Of a stretch of DNA of 64,000 nt, positions 19,057 through 27,505 are shown piece after piece. The translations under genes and the position numbers were made by a program. Every line of letters starts with the position of its first letter. Position 1 is the stretch's first letter. The DNA comes from Acinetobacter chengduensis (GTDB taxonomy: Bacteria > Pseudomonadota > Gammaproteobacteria > Pseudomonadales > Moraxellaceae). The notes beneath the pieces are model-generated. The model saw nothing but the letters and a program-made list of their open reading frames with translations, did not search any database and was not told the origin of the DNA. The stretch lies in the NCBI RefSeq assembly GCF_003664645.1, contig NZ_RCHC01000009.1, positions 1 to 64,000 on the forward strand, written 5' to 3'.

Positions 19057-20280
19057 TTAAAATCCATGATATATGGTTAATTCAATACGGGTATTGTTAT
19101 AACTATCTTTTGTATCTGCTGGCGTGCCAGAAACATATTTACCATATAATTGTTCTACACTCAGAGTCGCTGGAAATTGTTGAAATGGCTTCCATGAGAT
19201 ACCAGGTCCAGCCTCAATCAAATTATTATAATAACGTTGTGCTGTGTCATTAATCGCATGTACTTTGCCATAAAGCTTTACACCATGATCTGCAAAATTG
19301 AGGCCTGAACGTCCTCTTAAATCTGAAAGTACTGAATAGTCTTCACGCGAATAAGTCGCAATATTGCCATAGGCATCGGCATACCAATTGGGTGCATTAG
19401 CACTTTCACCTAATTTTGAAAATTGCCATTCATCATAGCCCGTGATACCTGCCGTTATACTTTCTCTGGTTTTAGAGCGATCACGATCTATTAAATCATA
19501 GCTGACACCCACTTCAGCATAAGCACGAATTGGCAATTTCAACCAAGGTTGATAATTCACACCAACGCCTGCAATTACTGCATTGTCATCATAAATTAAA
19601 GCATTACTATGCAAGGTTGCAGGATTTGAATTTCCTTTCGACTTTGTGTCTTTATTTAAACTTGCAAAACCATAAATTTGGCCTTGCTGGCCTTCACCAA
19701 AATAACGACCAGCACGTACTTTTAATGGGGCAACGCCCATAGAAAAACGATCTTCATAGGAAGGTGAAAAATAGATATCTGCAAAATATGGATGGCTAGA
19801 TGCTGAATCACCTTGTAGGTTCAAAATGGCTTGATCTGCAGTTGCTTTAGTTTGTGGGTTAGAAGATATTTGCAAAGTTTTAAACACTTTGACCGCTTCA
19901 GCATTACGACCTAAGCCATTCAATAAATACGCCTGTTGCAAAGCCAACTCTTCGTCTTTTGGCGTTAGCTCACGTGCTTTAGCAATGCTCTTTAGAGCAT
20001 CATCAGGACGTTTTTGACTAATCTGCAAATACGTCAAACTTTTCCAAACCCGTACATCTTGAGGTGTTTTTTGTGACAATTGAACTAAAATTTGCTCAGC
20101 TTGTGTAGGATCATTTTTTTCTGCTTTATAGAATTTATCCCACAAATCGTAAATAGGGTTTCCCGGTTTGACTTCTGATTGAGCATCTGTGTCTGCATTT
20201 GCTATGGAGACCGTTAAAGGCAAACCCAATACGCTCAATGCCCATAACATTTTAATCAATGGATATTTTGAATTACGCAT
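19057..20280 (-). CDS. TPR plus outer-membrane beta-barrel protein (NfrA C-terminal-like)
   Basis: 407 residues. A signal peptide ends at ANA|D. About residues 30-150 carry TPR-type helices (FYKAEKNDPTQAEQIL, WKSLTYLQISQKRPDDAL, ALQQAYLLNGLGRNAEAV). A beta-rich C-terminal half has aromatic alternation and ends in the outer-membrane signature YHGF. The barrel half resembles the C-terminal domain of phage N4 receptor NfrA. TPR-barrel proteins such as PgaA export polysaccharides. It converges with the five-gene operon, 46 bp from its end, and so completes a plausible secretion path, but it is transcribed separately. Confidence 0.78.
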   Translation of the reverse strand: MRNSKYPLIKMLWALSVLGLPLTVSIANADTDAQSEVKPGNPIYDLWDKFYKAEKNDPTQAEQILVQLSQKTPQDVRVWKSLTYLQISQKRPDDALKSIAKARELTPKDEELALQQAYLLNGLGRNAEAVKVFKTLQISSNPQTKATADQAILNLQGDSASSHPYFADIYFSPSYEDRFSMGVAPLKVRAGRYFGEGQQGQIYGFASLNKDTKSKGNSNPATLHSNALIYDDNAVIAGVGVNYQPWLKLPIRAYAEVGVSYDLIDRDRSKTRESITAGITGYDEWQFSKLGESANAPNWYADAYGNIATYSREDYSVLSDLRGRSGLNFADHGVKLYGKVHAINDTAQRYYNNLIEAGPGISWKPFQQFPATLSVEQLYGKYVSGTPADTKDSYNNTRIELTIYHGF

Positions 20281-20533
20281 GCACAGAAGCTCACTTAGGT
20301 TGTTGAATATAGAGGATACCCTCTCAACATTCATTGAATACTATATATACGATATTTTAAAACAGGCAAATGAATCTCTCTTACAGCCTTTGTTGTGTAT
20401 TTGTTGCTTTCATTTTATTTACTAAATATTTTAGTGAATAAAATCAAAATTTTGATTCAACAAACAATATAAAAAGTATGTAAGAGATAGAGAGCATTGC
20501 TGTTCTTCTTTTATTCAAGGCTTCAATTTTCAG

Positions 20534-21691
20534 CTATTCAAGAAACTCTTCAAGCACTGAGTTTAAAAAAATATGGCCTTGCTCAGTACACGATAATTGC
20601 TCAGGATTATTTACCATCAATTTGCGTTCGCGCAGAGACTGTAACAATGGATTTAAGCTGTCTAAGGTGTATCCCGTGCGGTCCTGATACAAGCGCGCAT
20701 CTACACCATGATTCAAGCGTAAGGCATTCATCATAAATTCAAATGGCATATCTGCTTCTTCAATTTTTTTAAACTGCAAATGTTCTGCGGGTACTTTGGC
20801 TAAATAATCTTTCGGCAAGCGAGTTTTCTGATAACGGTACACGCCATCGGGCTGTGTCACTTTTCCATGCGCACCTGCACCAATCGCAAGATAATCGCCA
20901 AACTGCCAGTAATTCACATTGTGTGCAGAAGGTTTTTCTTTACGCCAAGCCGAAACTTCATAATTGATAAATCCTTGCGCTTTTAAATAGGCCTCGCCTT
21001 GCTCTTGAATATCTTCTAATACATCATCCACAGGCAAAATTGGCTGAGTACGGAAAAATACGGTATTCGGTTCAATCGTTAACTGATACCACGACACATG
21101 TGTTGCACCATTTTCCACAGCCAACTTCAAGTCTAGTAGTGCCTGCTCAATTGTTTGCTCTGGCAAACCATGCATCAAGTCGACGTTCACTCGTTCAAAG
21201 CCCGCTTCTTTAGCATGCTGAATGGCAGAAATCGCATCATCATTAGAATGAATACGGCCTAACTTTTTGAGCTGATCCGTATTAAAACTCTGTACGCCTA
21301 TCGATAGCCGATTAATGCCAGCCTCTAAATAGCCCGCAAATGGATCATGTTCGACCGTACCCGGATTGGCTTCTAAGGTAATTTCACAGCCATCTTCAAA
21401 TGGAATAATGGATTTGAGCTGCTCAAACAGCCATTGATAACCTTTAGCTGAAATCAGCGAAGGTGTCCCGCCACCAATAAATACGCTGTGTACCGCACGG
21501 CCTTGGGCAAAATCAGTCTGCGTTTTAAAGTCTTCAACCAGCGCCTGTAAATATTCTTTTTCTAAGTCTAAAGACAACTCGCCATTGGGTACTGCATGCG
21601 AATTAAAGTCACAATATGGACATTTTCGCACGCACCACGGCATGTGAATGTATAAAGACATGGGAATATTTGCAGGGATCAGTTCAGCCAA
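20534..21691 (-). CDS. hemW: Radical-SAM haem chaperone HemW
   Basis: HemN-like protein that binds and delivers haem rather than oxidising coproporphyrinogen. The 385-residue length, the N-terminal CVRKCPYCDFNSH iron-sulfur motif and the GGGTPSL motif fit HemW; it is clearly shorter than the true HemN at 6837. The frame opens with a TTG at 21691 (MAELIPANIP). An ATG ten codons on (MSLYIH) is possible but lacks a ribosome-binding site and would begin too close to the radical-SAM domain. Confidence 0.9.
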   Translation of the reverse strand: MAELIPANIPMSLYIHMPWCVRKCPYCDFNSHAVPNGELSLDLEKEYLQALVEDFKTQTDFAQGRAVHSVFIGGGTPSLISAKGYQWLFEQLKSIIPFEDGCEITLEANPGTVEHDPFAGYLEAGINRLSIGVQSFNTDQLKKLGRIHSNDDAISAIQHAKEAGFERVNVDLMHGLPEQTIEQALLDLKLAVENGATHVSWYQLTIEPNTVFFRTQPILPVDDVLEDIQEQGEAYLKAQGFINYEVSAWRKEKPSAHNVNYWQFGDYLAIGAGAHGKVTQPDGVYRYQKTRLPKDYLAKVPAEHLQFKKIEEADMPFEFMMNALRLNHGVDARLYQDRTGYTLDSLNPLLQSLRERKLMVNNPEQLSCTEQGHIFLNSVLEEFLE

Positions 21692-21816
21692 GGAATGTGC
21701 TCAAAAGGAGAATAAAAGTCGCCTGTATTTTAACATGACTGCACTAGAGTACTGATGAAAACTCCATCGGAATACACTAGACTGGTTAAATTAAAAATGA
21801 ATTTGCTGATAAGAAC

Positions 21817-22275
21817 ATGAAAATAAGCAGCCATTTATTGTATTTGCTCCCGCTTGCGATGGGTATTGGCATCGCCATGAGCATTCAAACTGCCCTTAAC
21901 ACTCAATTACGTGAATATTTGTATTCTCCATTACAAGCTGCCCTTTTATCGTTTTTGATAGGTACAATAGCGCTTGCTGTCCTGGTGTTTTTTCAACCTG
22001 TCGAAAAACCCAATCTTGAAACGCTGTTACACATTCCTTGGTTTTTATGGCTAGGTGGATGCTTAGGCGTATATGCCATTAGCATCAGTATTTATACGGC
22101 GCCCAAATTAGGTTTTTTAAGCCTATCTGGCCTGATCATTTTTGGCCAAATTGCCATTTCTATGCTGATCGACCAATACGGCCTACTGGGAAATGAAAAG
22201 ACACCGATTCATTGGCAGCGCCTTTTAGGTGGCGTGGTGATTTTTATTGGTGTGCTTCTCACTTTACAACGCTAA
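21817..22275 (+). CDS. Small DMT-superfamily membrane protein (YdcZ/DUF606 type)
   Basis: 152 residues with five hydrophobic helices and little else; the segment GIGIAMSIQTALNTQLR near the start and the SISIYTAPKLG region are typical of the DUF606 half-size drug/metabolite transporters. Such proteins usually act as homo- or heterodimers. The substrate is unknown. The gene ends 39 bp before abeM on the same strand, so both may share a transcript. Confidence 0.8.
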   Translation: MKISSHLLYLLPLAMGIGIAMSIQTALNTQLREYLYSPLQAALLSFLIGTIALAVLVFFQPVEKPNLETLLHIPWFLWLGGCLGVYAISISIYTAPKLGFLSLSGLIIFGQIAISMLIDQYGLLGNEKTPIHWQRLLGGVVIFIGVLLTLQR

Positions 22276-22314
22276 GACCTCATACCTAAGCACCTCAAAG
22301 AAAGAGTATGTTCT

Positions 22315-23661
22315 GTGTCTACTGTCACAACAACCCGCTTTGAATTAAAGCAACTATTTCGCTTGATGATTCCGATTTTAATCACCCAATTTGCGCAAGC
22401 AGGTTTTGGTTTGATTGATACCATTATGGCTGGCCATTTGTCTGCCAATGACTTGGCGGCAATTGCCGTGGGCGTAGGGCTTTGGATTCCTATTATGCTA
22501 CTGTTTAGTGGCATCATGATTGCTACTACACCGTTGGTAGCTGAGGCAAATGGTGCCCGTTCGCCTGAAAAAATTGCCACCATTGCTCGTCAGTCGTTAT
22601 GGATTGCATTGATTCTAGGCATTATTGCCTGCCTAATTTTACAGGCTGCACCCTTCCTATTGCCTGTATTAGGGGTGCCTGAAGTTCTCTTACCAAAAGC
22701 CAGCCTGTTTCTGCATGCGATTGGCTTTGGTATGCCTGCTGTAACGATGTATGCAGCACTTCGTGGTTATTCTGAAGCTTTGGGCTACCCTAAACCTGTC
22801 ACAGCCATTAGCTTAATTGCGCTCGCTGTACTGGTGCCACTCAACTTTATCTTTATGTATGGTTTAGGCCCTGTACCTGAACTAGGCTCTGCAGGCTGTG
22901 GCTTTGCGACGGCTATATTACAATGGCTAATGTTCTTTGCTTTGGCACTGTATATTTTCAAAAGCAGTGCCTATCAAAAAACCCAGCCTTTCGCACTATG
23001 GGAAAAAATAGATCCAGTCTGGATGAAACGAATCTTTGCACTGGGTTTTCCGATCGGCTTGGCTATTTTCTTTGAAGTGAGTATTTTTAGTACCGCAGCG
23101 ATTGTACTCAGTCCACTGGGAGAAATTACCGTGGCGGCACATCAAATTGCGATTTCCATTACTTCACAGCTATTTATGATTCCAATGTCACTGGCCATTG
23201 CACTCACCATTCGAGTGGGCACCTATTATGGCAGTCAAAATTGGGCATCTATGCGCCGTGTACAAGTGATTGGACTGGCAACAGGGACCGTGTTTGCGCT
23301 CATTACCATGCTACTGCTTTGGTTACTCCGCGCTGAAATCGTCTCGCTGTATACCTTCGATTATGATGTCGCAGCATTGGCTGTGTACTTGGTACTGTTT
23401 GCGATTGCTTATCAACTTATGGATGCATGGCAAGTGAGTGCCGCCGGTTGCTTACGTGGTATGCAAGATACTAAAGGCCCAATGTGGATTACCATGCTGG
23501 CCTATTGGATTATTGCCTTCCCTGTGGGAATTTATTTGTCACGCTTCACCGATATGGGTGCAGCAGGCGTATGGATTGGGCTGATTGTGGGTTTAACCGT
23601 TGCCTGTATTTTACTCATTAGCCGTTTAATGATTATGAATAAACGCATCACACGGCTTTAA
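22315..23661 (+). CDS. abeM: MATE-family multidrug efflux pump, AbeM-like
   Basis: Inner-membrane cation/drug antiporter with 12 helices, 448 residues, the same length as AbeM of A. baumannii. From memory it shares long near-identical blocks (LMIPILITQFAQAGFGLID; DTIMAGHLS; LMDAWQVSAAGCLRGMQD). AbeM exports fluoroquinolones, dyes and aminoglycosides to a modest degree. The start is a GTG at 22315; a nearby ATG at 22308 is out of frame. A good terminator follows. The functional assignment rests on homology; the symbol denotes the orthologue group. Confidence 0.87.
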   Translation: MSTVTTTRFELKQLFRLMIPILITQFAQAGFGLIDTIMAGHLSANDLAAIAVGVGLWIPIMLLFSGIMIATTPLVAEANGARSPEKIATIARQSLWIALILGIIACLILQAAPFLLPVLGVPEVLLPKASLFLHAIGFGMPAVTMYAALRGYSEALGYPKPVTAISLIALAVLVPLNFIFMYGLGPVPELGSAGCGFATAILQWLMFFALALYIFKSSAYQKTQPFALWEKIDPVWMKRIFALGFPIGLAIFFEVSIFSTAAIVLSPLGEITVAAHQIAISITSQLFMIPMSLAIALTIRVGTYYGSQNWASMRRVQVIGLATGTVFALITMLLLWLLRAEIVSLYTFDYDVAALAVYLVLFAIAYQLMDAWQVSAAGCLRGMQDTKGPMWITMLAYWIIAFPVGIYLSRFTDMGAAGVWIGLIVGLTVACILLISRLMIMNKRITRL

Positions 23662-23669
23662 ATTTGATG

Positions 23670-23700
23670 GTCCATACGGCCACGGGACGTATGGACTTTT
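23670..23700 (+). terminator. Terminator after abeM
   Basis: GTCCATAC pairs exactly with GTATGGAC across an 11-nt loop and is followed by TTTT; 8 bp after the stop. Confidence 0.8.
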
Positions 23701-23716
23701 GTGCTTGGCGCTTTAT

Positions 23717-23926
23717 TTAATCTAAGCTAGCCAGCGCTTTTTTTAAGCCCTCAGGTACATCAGCTTCATCTGCCTCTTTCATAATCGCTTGTCCCACAAT
23801 CACATCTGTACCGTTAAAAGTCATGGTGGGCGAACCATAAAGTTCATAGCCTTCATTTAATGCTTTGGTCACACGGGCACAAAAGGTCACATCATCTTTA
23901 CCTGTTAAATATTTATATACTTTCAT
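23717..23926 (-). CDS. DUF1737-family small protein
   Basis: 69 residues. The motif order (KVYKYLTGKDD, a LNEGYELYGSPTMTFNG core, then an ALI/QAI helix) is that of DUF1737, a small cytoplasmic domain of unknown function common in proteobacteria. It starts at the ATG at 23926 and stands alone, convergent with abeM. Confidence 0.75.
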   Translation of the reverse strand: MKVYKYLTGKDDVTFCARVTKALNEGYELYGSPTMTFNGTDVIVGQAIMKEADEADVPEGLKKALASLD

Positions 23927-24108
23927 TGCCTAATTTCGTCTGGATTACTCAGCTTATTTTAAGCTTAATCTTGCAAGATGTAAGTCAGAGTTAAAACACT
24001 GTGACGGACTGCGTGATTTAGACCAAAGCTCAAATGACCCCTGCATAAGGCTAAAAGCTACATTGGCCTTGGTTTGAACAGGCATTTACTAACTAAATCC
24101 GACCTAAA

Positions 24109-24136
24109 TCAAGGTGATTGAAAACAATCACCTTGA
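24109..24136. repeat. Perfect 12-bp inverted repeat upstream of the ABC1 kinase gene
   Basis: TCAAGGTGATTG, four A, then CAATCACCTTGA. The repeat lies 95 bp before the ABC1 gene start, in a 305-bp gap (23927-24231) that holds nothing else I can identify. There is no T-run on either side, so a simple terminator is unlikely. It could be an operator or an mRNA leader hairpin. Confidence 0.8.
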
Positions 24137-24231
24137 AACAGACACAAAGCTTTAACATTTTAAAGTAGGCAACACCTTGATTAACGCCTATGATCAAAAC
24201 CATATTTTATGATGATCTTGAGGAGCATCAC

Positions 24232-25530
24232 ATGGCCAAATCGGCTAGCACCCCCGGTCGCCGCTTTATGAAACTTGCAGGAATGACTGCAAGTATTGCC
24301 AGCAAGACAGTTACAAATTCAATTAAAAACCTCACTGCCGACGAAGAGCAAAAGAACGCTTCGCGTAGCAAATTATTTCAAGATATTGGGGTACAAATTG
24401 CCGATACGCTCGGCGACATGAAAGGTGCGGTCATGAAAGTAGGACAGATCGCCTCTCAATATAAAGATATTTTTCCACCCGAAGTGGCAAAGGCGATTGC
24501 CAAATTACAACGTCAAGCACCGCCTATGCCCTTTAGCGATATTAAAGCGCAAGTTGAAAAAGAACTGGGCAAACCGATTCTTGAAATTTTTAAAAGCTTT
24601 GACGAAGTACCTTTTGCTGCCGCCTCCATTGGTCAAGTCCATAAAGCAACCTTACCCAACGGTCAGCCCGTGGTGGTCAAGGTGCAATATCCAGGTGTAG
24701 ATGAAGCTTGTGAAAGTGACTTAAAACAAGTTCGGCTTGCACTACGCTTAATGGGCGTATTAAAAATTGATCGTAAACTTCAAGATCAGTTATTTCATGA
24801 AATTCAAGACAGCTTAGACAACGAATTAAACTATCAAATTGAAGCACAAAACCTTGCCGTTGCACGCACTTTCCATGAAGCACTTGATAGCAAGATTGTG
24901 ATTCCCCAAGTGTATGAAGACTATTCTTCACGTCATATTTTAACTTTAAGCCTAGAAGAAGGCGAAAGCATAGAAACTGCCAGCACATGGTCACAAGAGA
25001 CGCGTAATGAATTGGGTCGCCGTTTACTACGTGCCATGGGACAAGAAATATTCTTTTTAAAACGTTTTCACTGTGACCCACATCCGGGCAACTTCGCCTT
25101 TCGTGAAGATGGCACAGTCATTATCTATGACTTTGGTGGCGTTAAAATATTATCCAACGACACTGTGCAACAATTCAAAGCTTTAATTCGTGCGGCACGT
25201 GCTTCCAATATTGCAGAGATTGAAAATCAACTGGATGCACTGCACTCTATGGCTGAAAAAGGCAAATTCCCAGAGGCACTGTATAAAGAGTGGTTAGAAG
25301 TGCTGATGCGTCCGCTCACTACACAATATGACTTTGCAGAAAACTCTGCACATCATGATGGTGTCGAGCTGATTAAGCCTTCATTAAAATATTGGGATGT
25401 ATTTAAGCCTTCCCCAGATACACTTATGGTCAACCGTACCGTGTCGGGGCATTACTGGAATCTCATCAATTTAAAAGTAAACGACAATTTAAATGATATT
25501 TTTGAAGAGTTAATTCCACCAGTGGCCTAA
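24232..25530 (+). CDS. ABC1/ADCK (UbiB-type) atypical kinase
   Basis: 432 residues of the ancient ABC1 kinase-like family linked to ubiquinone or lipid homeostasis. Visible marks are the family-specific KVGQ in MKVGQIASQ, the Ala-rich nucleotide loop AAASIGQVHKA, VVVKVQYPG with the ATP Lys, HCDPHPGNF (catalytic loop) and IYDFGG (metal Asp). No C-terminal membrane helices as in E. coli UbiB, so it may be a second, soluble paralogue rather than ubiB itself. The start at 24232 is fixed by GAGGAG 7 nt upstream; a 14-codon extension to 24190 is unlikely. Confidence 0.88.
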   Translation: MAKSASTPGRRFMKLAGMTASIASKTVTNSIKNLTADEEQKNASRSKLFQDIGVQIADTLGDMKGAVMKVGQIASQYKDIFPPEVAKAIAKLQRQAPPMPFSDIKAQVEKELGKPILEIFKSFDEVPFAAASIGQVHKATLPNGQPVVVKVQYPGVDEACESDLKQVRLALRLMGVLKIDRKLQDQLFHEIQDSLDNELNYQIEAQNLAVARTFHEALDSKIVIPQVYEDYSSRHILTLSLEEGESIETASTWSQETRNELGRRLLRAMGQEIFFLKRFHCDPHPGNFAFREDGTVIIYDFGGVKILSNDTVQQFKALIRAARASNIAEIENQLDALHSMAEKGKFPEALYKEWLEVLMRPLTTQYDFAENSAHHDGVELIKPSLKYWDVFKPSPDTLMVNRTVSGHYWNLINLKVNDNLNDIFEELIPPVA

Positions 25531-25555
25531 TAGCAGATTGATCTTCATTCAACTT

Positions 25556-25584
25556 AAAAAGTCTGACTTCGGTCGGGCTTTTTT
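25556..25584 (+). terminator. Terminator after the ABC1 kinase gene
   Basis: AGTCTGAC pairs with GTCGGGCT (two T-G pairs) around TTCG, with A-run and T-run on the flanks. Confidence 0.88.
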
Positions 25585-25673
25585 ATAGTTTGCTATGACC
25601 TATTACAATACGCAGAAATTGCCCCATCAAAGCACTCATTGGTGAAGAAATGTAAATCTACTTGCAGGCATTA

Positions 25674-25690
25674 ATGTTATAATATAACAT
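25674..25690 (+). promoter_or_regulatory. Zur-type operator before rpmE2
   Basis: ATGTTATAATATAACAT is a perfect palindrome about a single central A. It fits the gammaproteobacterial Zur consensus core GTTATA-N-TATAAC. It overlaps a TATAAT -10-like sequence 37 bp before the rpmE2 start, so bound Zur would block transcription when zinc is plentiful. The match is seen; regulation is inferred from the family of the target gene. Confidence 0.8.
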
Positions 25691-25726
25691 AACAATAAAT
25701 TCAAGACCTGAAACAGGAGAAGAACA

Positions 25727-25981
25727 ATGCGTCCGAATATTCATCCTCAATACCAAGATGTGCTGTTTCATGATACCAATGCAGATGTATATTTTGTGAT
25801 TGGCAGTACGCTACAAAGCACTCAAACACGTGAATATGAAGGTAAGACCTATCCCTATGTCACCTTAGATATTTCGAGTGCATCGCATCCGTTTTATACC
25901 GGGGAACAACGTCAAACCAGCAATGAAGGCCGTGTGGCAAGCTTTAATAAACGCTTTGCGCGTTTCAAACGCTCACAGTAA
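25727..25981 (+). CDS. rpmE2: 50S ribosomal protein L31 type B (zinc-free paralogue)
   Basis: 84 residues beginning [16 protein letters not shown], with the [13 protein letters not shown] block and basic tail [12 protein letters not shown]. It has no cysteine pairs, unlike zinc-binding L31 (RpmE), so it is the zinc-independent form that replaces L31 in zinc limitation and frees stored zinc. An AGGAG lies 9 nt upstream. The Zur palindrome just before it supports zinc control. A zinc-type rpmE would be expected elsewhere in the genome. Confidence 0.96.
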   Translation: MRPNIHPQYQDVLFHDTNADVYFVIGSTLQSTQTREYEGKTYPYVTLDISSASHPFYTGEQRQTSNEGRVASFNKRFARFKRSQ

Positions 25982-26023
25982 ATTCATATTGTTTTAAGCT
26001 TTTGCTTTTAAAGTAAAACTATT

Positions 26024-26067
26024 AAAGAAGTCTAAGAACCCTCCTCCAGCTTAGACTTCTTTTTTTG
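26024..26067. terminator. Bidirectional terminator between rpmE2 and crcB
   Basis: AAAGAAGTCTAAG and CTTAGACTTCTTT form an exact 13-bp stem with T-run on the plus side and A-run on the other, between convergent genes. Confidence 0.9.
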
Positions 26068-26083
26068 TCTATACGCATTCAAT

Positions 26084-26461
26084 TTAGGCTTTCAATAGCC
26101 ATTGAAACAGATAAAAACCCAATGCCAATAACACTACACCCAACAGCACACTCGAACCGACATAAACTAAAGCAAGGCTGGCTTGCGACTGTTTGAGTAA
26201 TTGAAAGGTTTCTAAGCCAAAACTCGAAAACGTGGTGAATCCACCTAAAATACCAACCATGACAAACAAACGGGTTTCTTGCTGTAACACTGGATATTTT
26301 TGGGTCAGTGCAAAAAATACACCTGCAATAAAACACCCAAGTAAATTAATGGCCCAAGTGCTCCAAGGAAATATGCCGCTAGGCTTATATAACCAAAGCC
26401 CTGCGCCATAACGCAAACTTGCACCTATTGCACCTCCAAGGGCGACCAATAACCAATTCAT
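26084..26461 (-). CDS. crcB: Fluoride ion channel CrcB (Fluc)
   Basis: 125-residue, four-helix protein that dimerises to export fluoride. It shows GGAIGASLRYG near the N terminus, a TLxxN-like WAINLLGCF helix and the GGFTTFSSFGLE signature whose Phe and Thr line the pore. The start is MNWLLVALGG at 26461; a longer frame upstream is polar and unlike the family. I checked the upstream 100 bp for a crcB-type fluoride riboswitch and did not find its conserved core. Confidence 0.95.
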   Translation of the reverse strand: MNWLLVALGGAIGASLRYGAGLWLYKPSGIFPWSTWAINLLGCFIAGVFFALTQKYPVLQQETRLFVMVGILGGFTTFSSFGLETFQLLKQSQASLALVYVGSSVLLGVVLLALGFYLFQWLLKA

Positions 26462-26632
26462 GGATGTTCCTACTCTATCTTTTGAGGCATTTTCGCCTAC
26501 GATGTTCAGGCAATGTCTATGACTATAGCCGAAAGTTGACTTCAATTCGGCATCAAAATGTACTCAATTTAAATGCTAAATCTTGCTATATTCTCAGGGC
26601 TTAAATTTACATTATTTACGGATGATTCGTTC

Positions 26633-26965
26633 ATGGCACAACAATTATTGGCAGAACTTCAAGCAGGCACAGCAAAATTTGCTGACGTTATTGCATTTAT
26701 TGAAGCGCGTTATGTTCACACCCCAACAGCATTTCAAAATGGCCAGCAAGCTAACGGTGCCAATGAAAACCAAGGCAGTGCCAAAGTATTTTCTTTTGCA
26801 CAGCAAAATGGCTTAGATCAAGCGCAAACTTTAAGTTTATTTGCTGAACATTATGCATCTGTACTGGCTACACCAGAAGCGACAGATCACCAAAATATCC
26901 GCCAATTTATGCTCAACGGTTGGGATGGTATTCAATTTGATGGTCAAGCCTTAGTTGCAAAATAA
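26633..26965 (+). CDS. HopJ-family protein
   Basis: 110 residues. The pattern FADVIAFIEARYVHTPTAF, then a NENQGSAKVFSFAQQNGL segment and the NIRQFMLNGWDGIQF end, is that of the HopJ type III effector family. Most members are in bacteria with no type III secretion system, and nothing here suggests secretion: no signal peptide, isolated gene, its own terminator. The function is unknown; the name is historical. The start at 26633 has GGATGA upstream; a 20-codon extension is unlikely. Confidence 0.82.
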   Translation: MAQQLLAELQAGTAKFADVIAFIEARYVHTPTAFQNGQQANGANENQGSAKVFSFAQQNGLDQAQTLSLFAEHYASVLATPEATDHQNIRQFMLNGWDGIQFDGQALVAK

Positions 26966-27006
26966 GGCCATTCACATCGCATACCTGCACAATTAATTTT
27001 AAAACA

Positions 27007-27033
27007 ATAAAGCCAGCATGCGTGCTGGCTTTA
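27007..27033. terminator. Bidirectional hairpin terminator
   Basis: AAAGCCAGCA pairs with TGCTGGCTTT around TGCG, between the converging HopJ-family and chagasin-like genes. Confidence 0.75.
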
Positions 27034-27076
27034 TGCATTGAACGATATCAGATCAATCGCACAAATCTCTACTGGA

Positions 27077-27487
27077 TCAAGATACTCGAATGCGGCACTG
27101 CCATTCATCAATAGAGGCGCTTTCCCAAGGTCGTGCATGTTGTATATGCAATACTTCTTCGCCTGCTTGCTGTGCAGTAAAACGATATGTTTTCTGACCA
27201 CCTACACCAAGTATAGGTGTATCATTTTGCTTGGTATCTTCTAATTTAAAAATTTCTTCAGCTTTAAATAATTGAGGGCTTTTGCTTAAACGCCAAACAT
27301 AACCTGTGCTTGGGTTTTCATCTAAAATCACTTCTAGCGTTTGCCCACGATCCATTTCTAATAGTGCAGGACAACTCTGCTTACCAGTAAAAACGTGATT
27401 TTTACCATCGACTGTTGAGCTCAAACTACTACATCCACCCAAACCTAAGGCCAAAACCAAAGCCATACCCATTGCTTGTAACTTCAT
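27077..27487 (-). CDS. Chagasin-family (I42) peptidase-inhibitor lipoprotein
   Basis: 136 residues with a lipoprotein signal (ALVLALGLGGC, lipidated Cys at residue 19). The body has the three inhibitory loops of chagasin in order: NPSTGYVWRL (the NPTTGY loop), GVGGQKTYRF (the GxGG loop) and ARPWE (the RPWE loop). Chagasins block papain-like cysteine peptidases by inserting these loops in the active site. Target here unknown, possibly host or own envelope peptidases. The gene starts 18 bp after the preceding secreted-protein gene and is probably co-transcribed with it. Confidence 0.88.
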   Translation of the reverse strand: MKLQAMGMALVLALGLGGCSSLSSTVDGKNHVFTGKQSCPALLEMDRGQTLEVILDENPSTGYVWRLSKSPQLFKAEEIFKLEDTKQNDTPILGVGGQKTYRFTAQQAGEEVLHIQHARPWESASIDEWQCRIRVS

Positions 27488-27505
27488 GATGATGCCAACT
27501 CAAAT

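Noticed and set aside
26462..26600. Possible fluoride riboswitch before crcB
   Set aside because: The region has a GCCGAA/TTCGGC hairpin and a GGCGAAAATGCC stretch, but not the ordered conserved core of the crcB motif.
26633..26965. HopJ-family gene as a sign of a type III secretion system
   Set aside because: The family is widespread in bacteria without such systems; no secretion genes are in the window.
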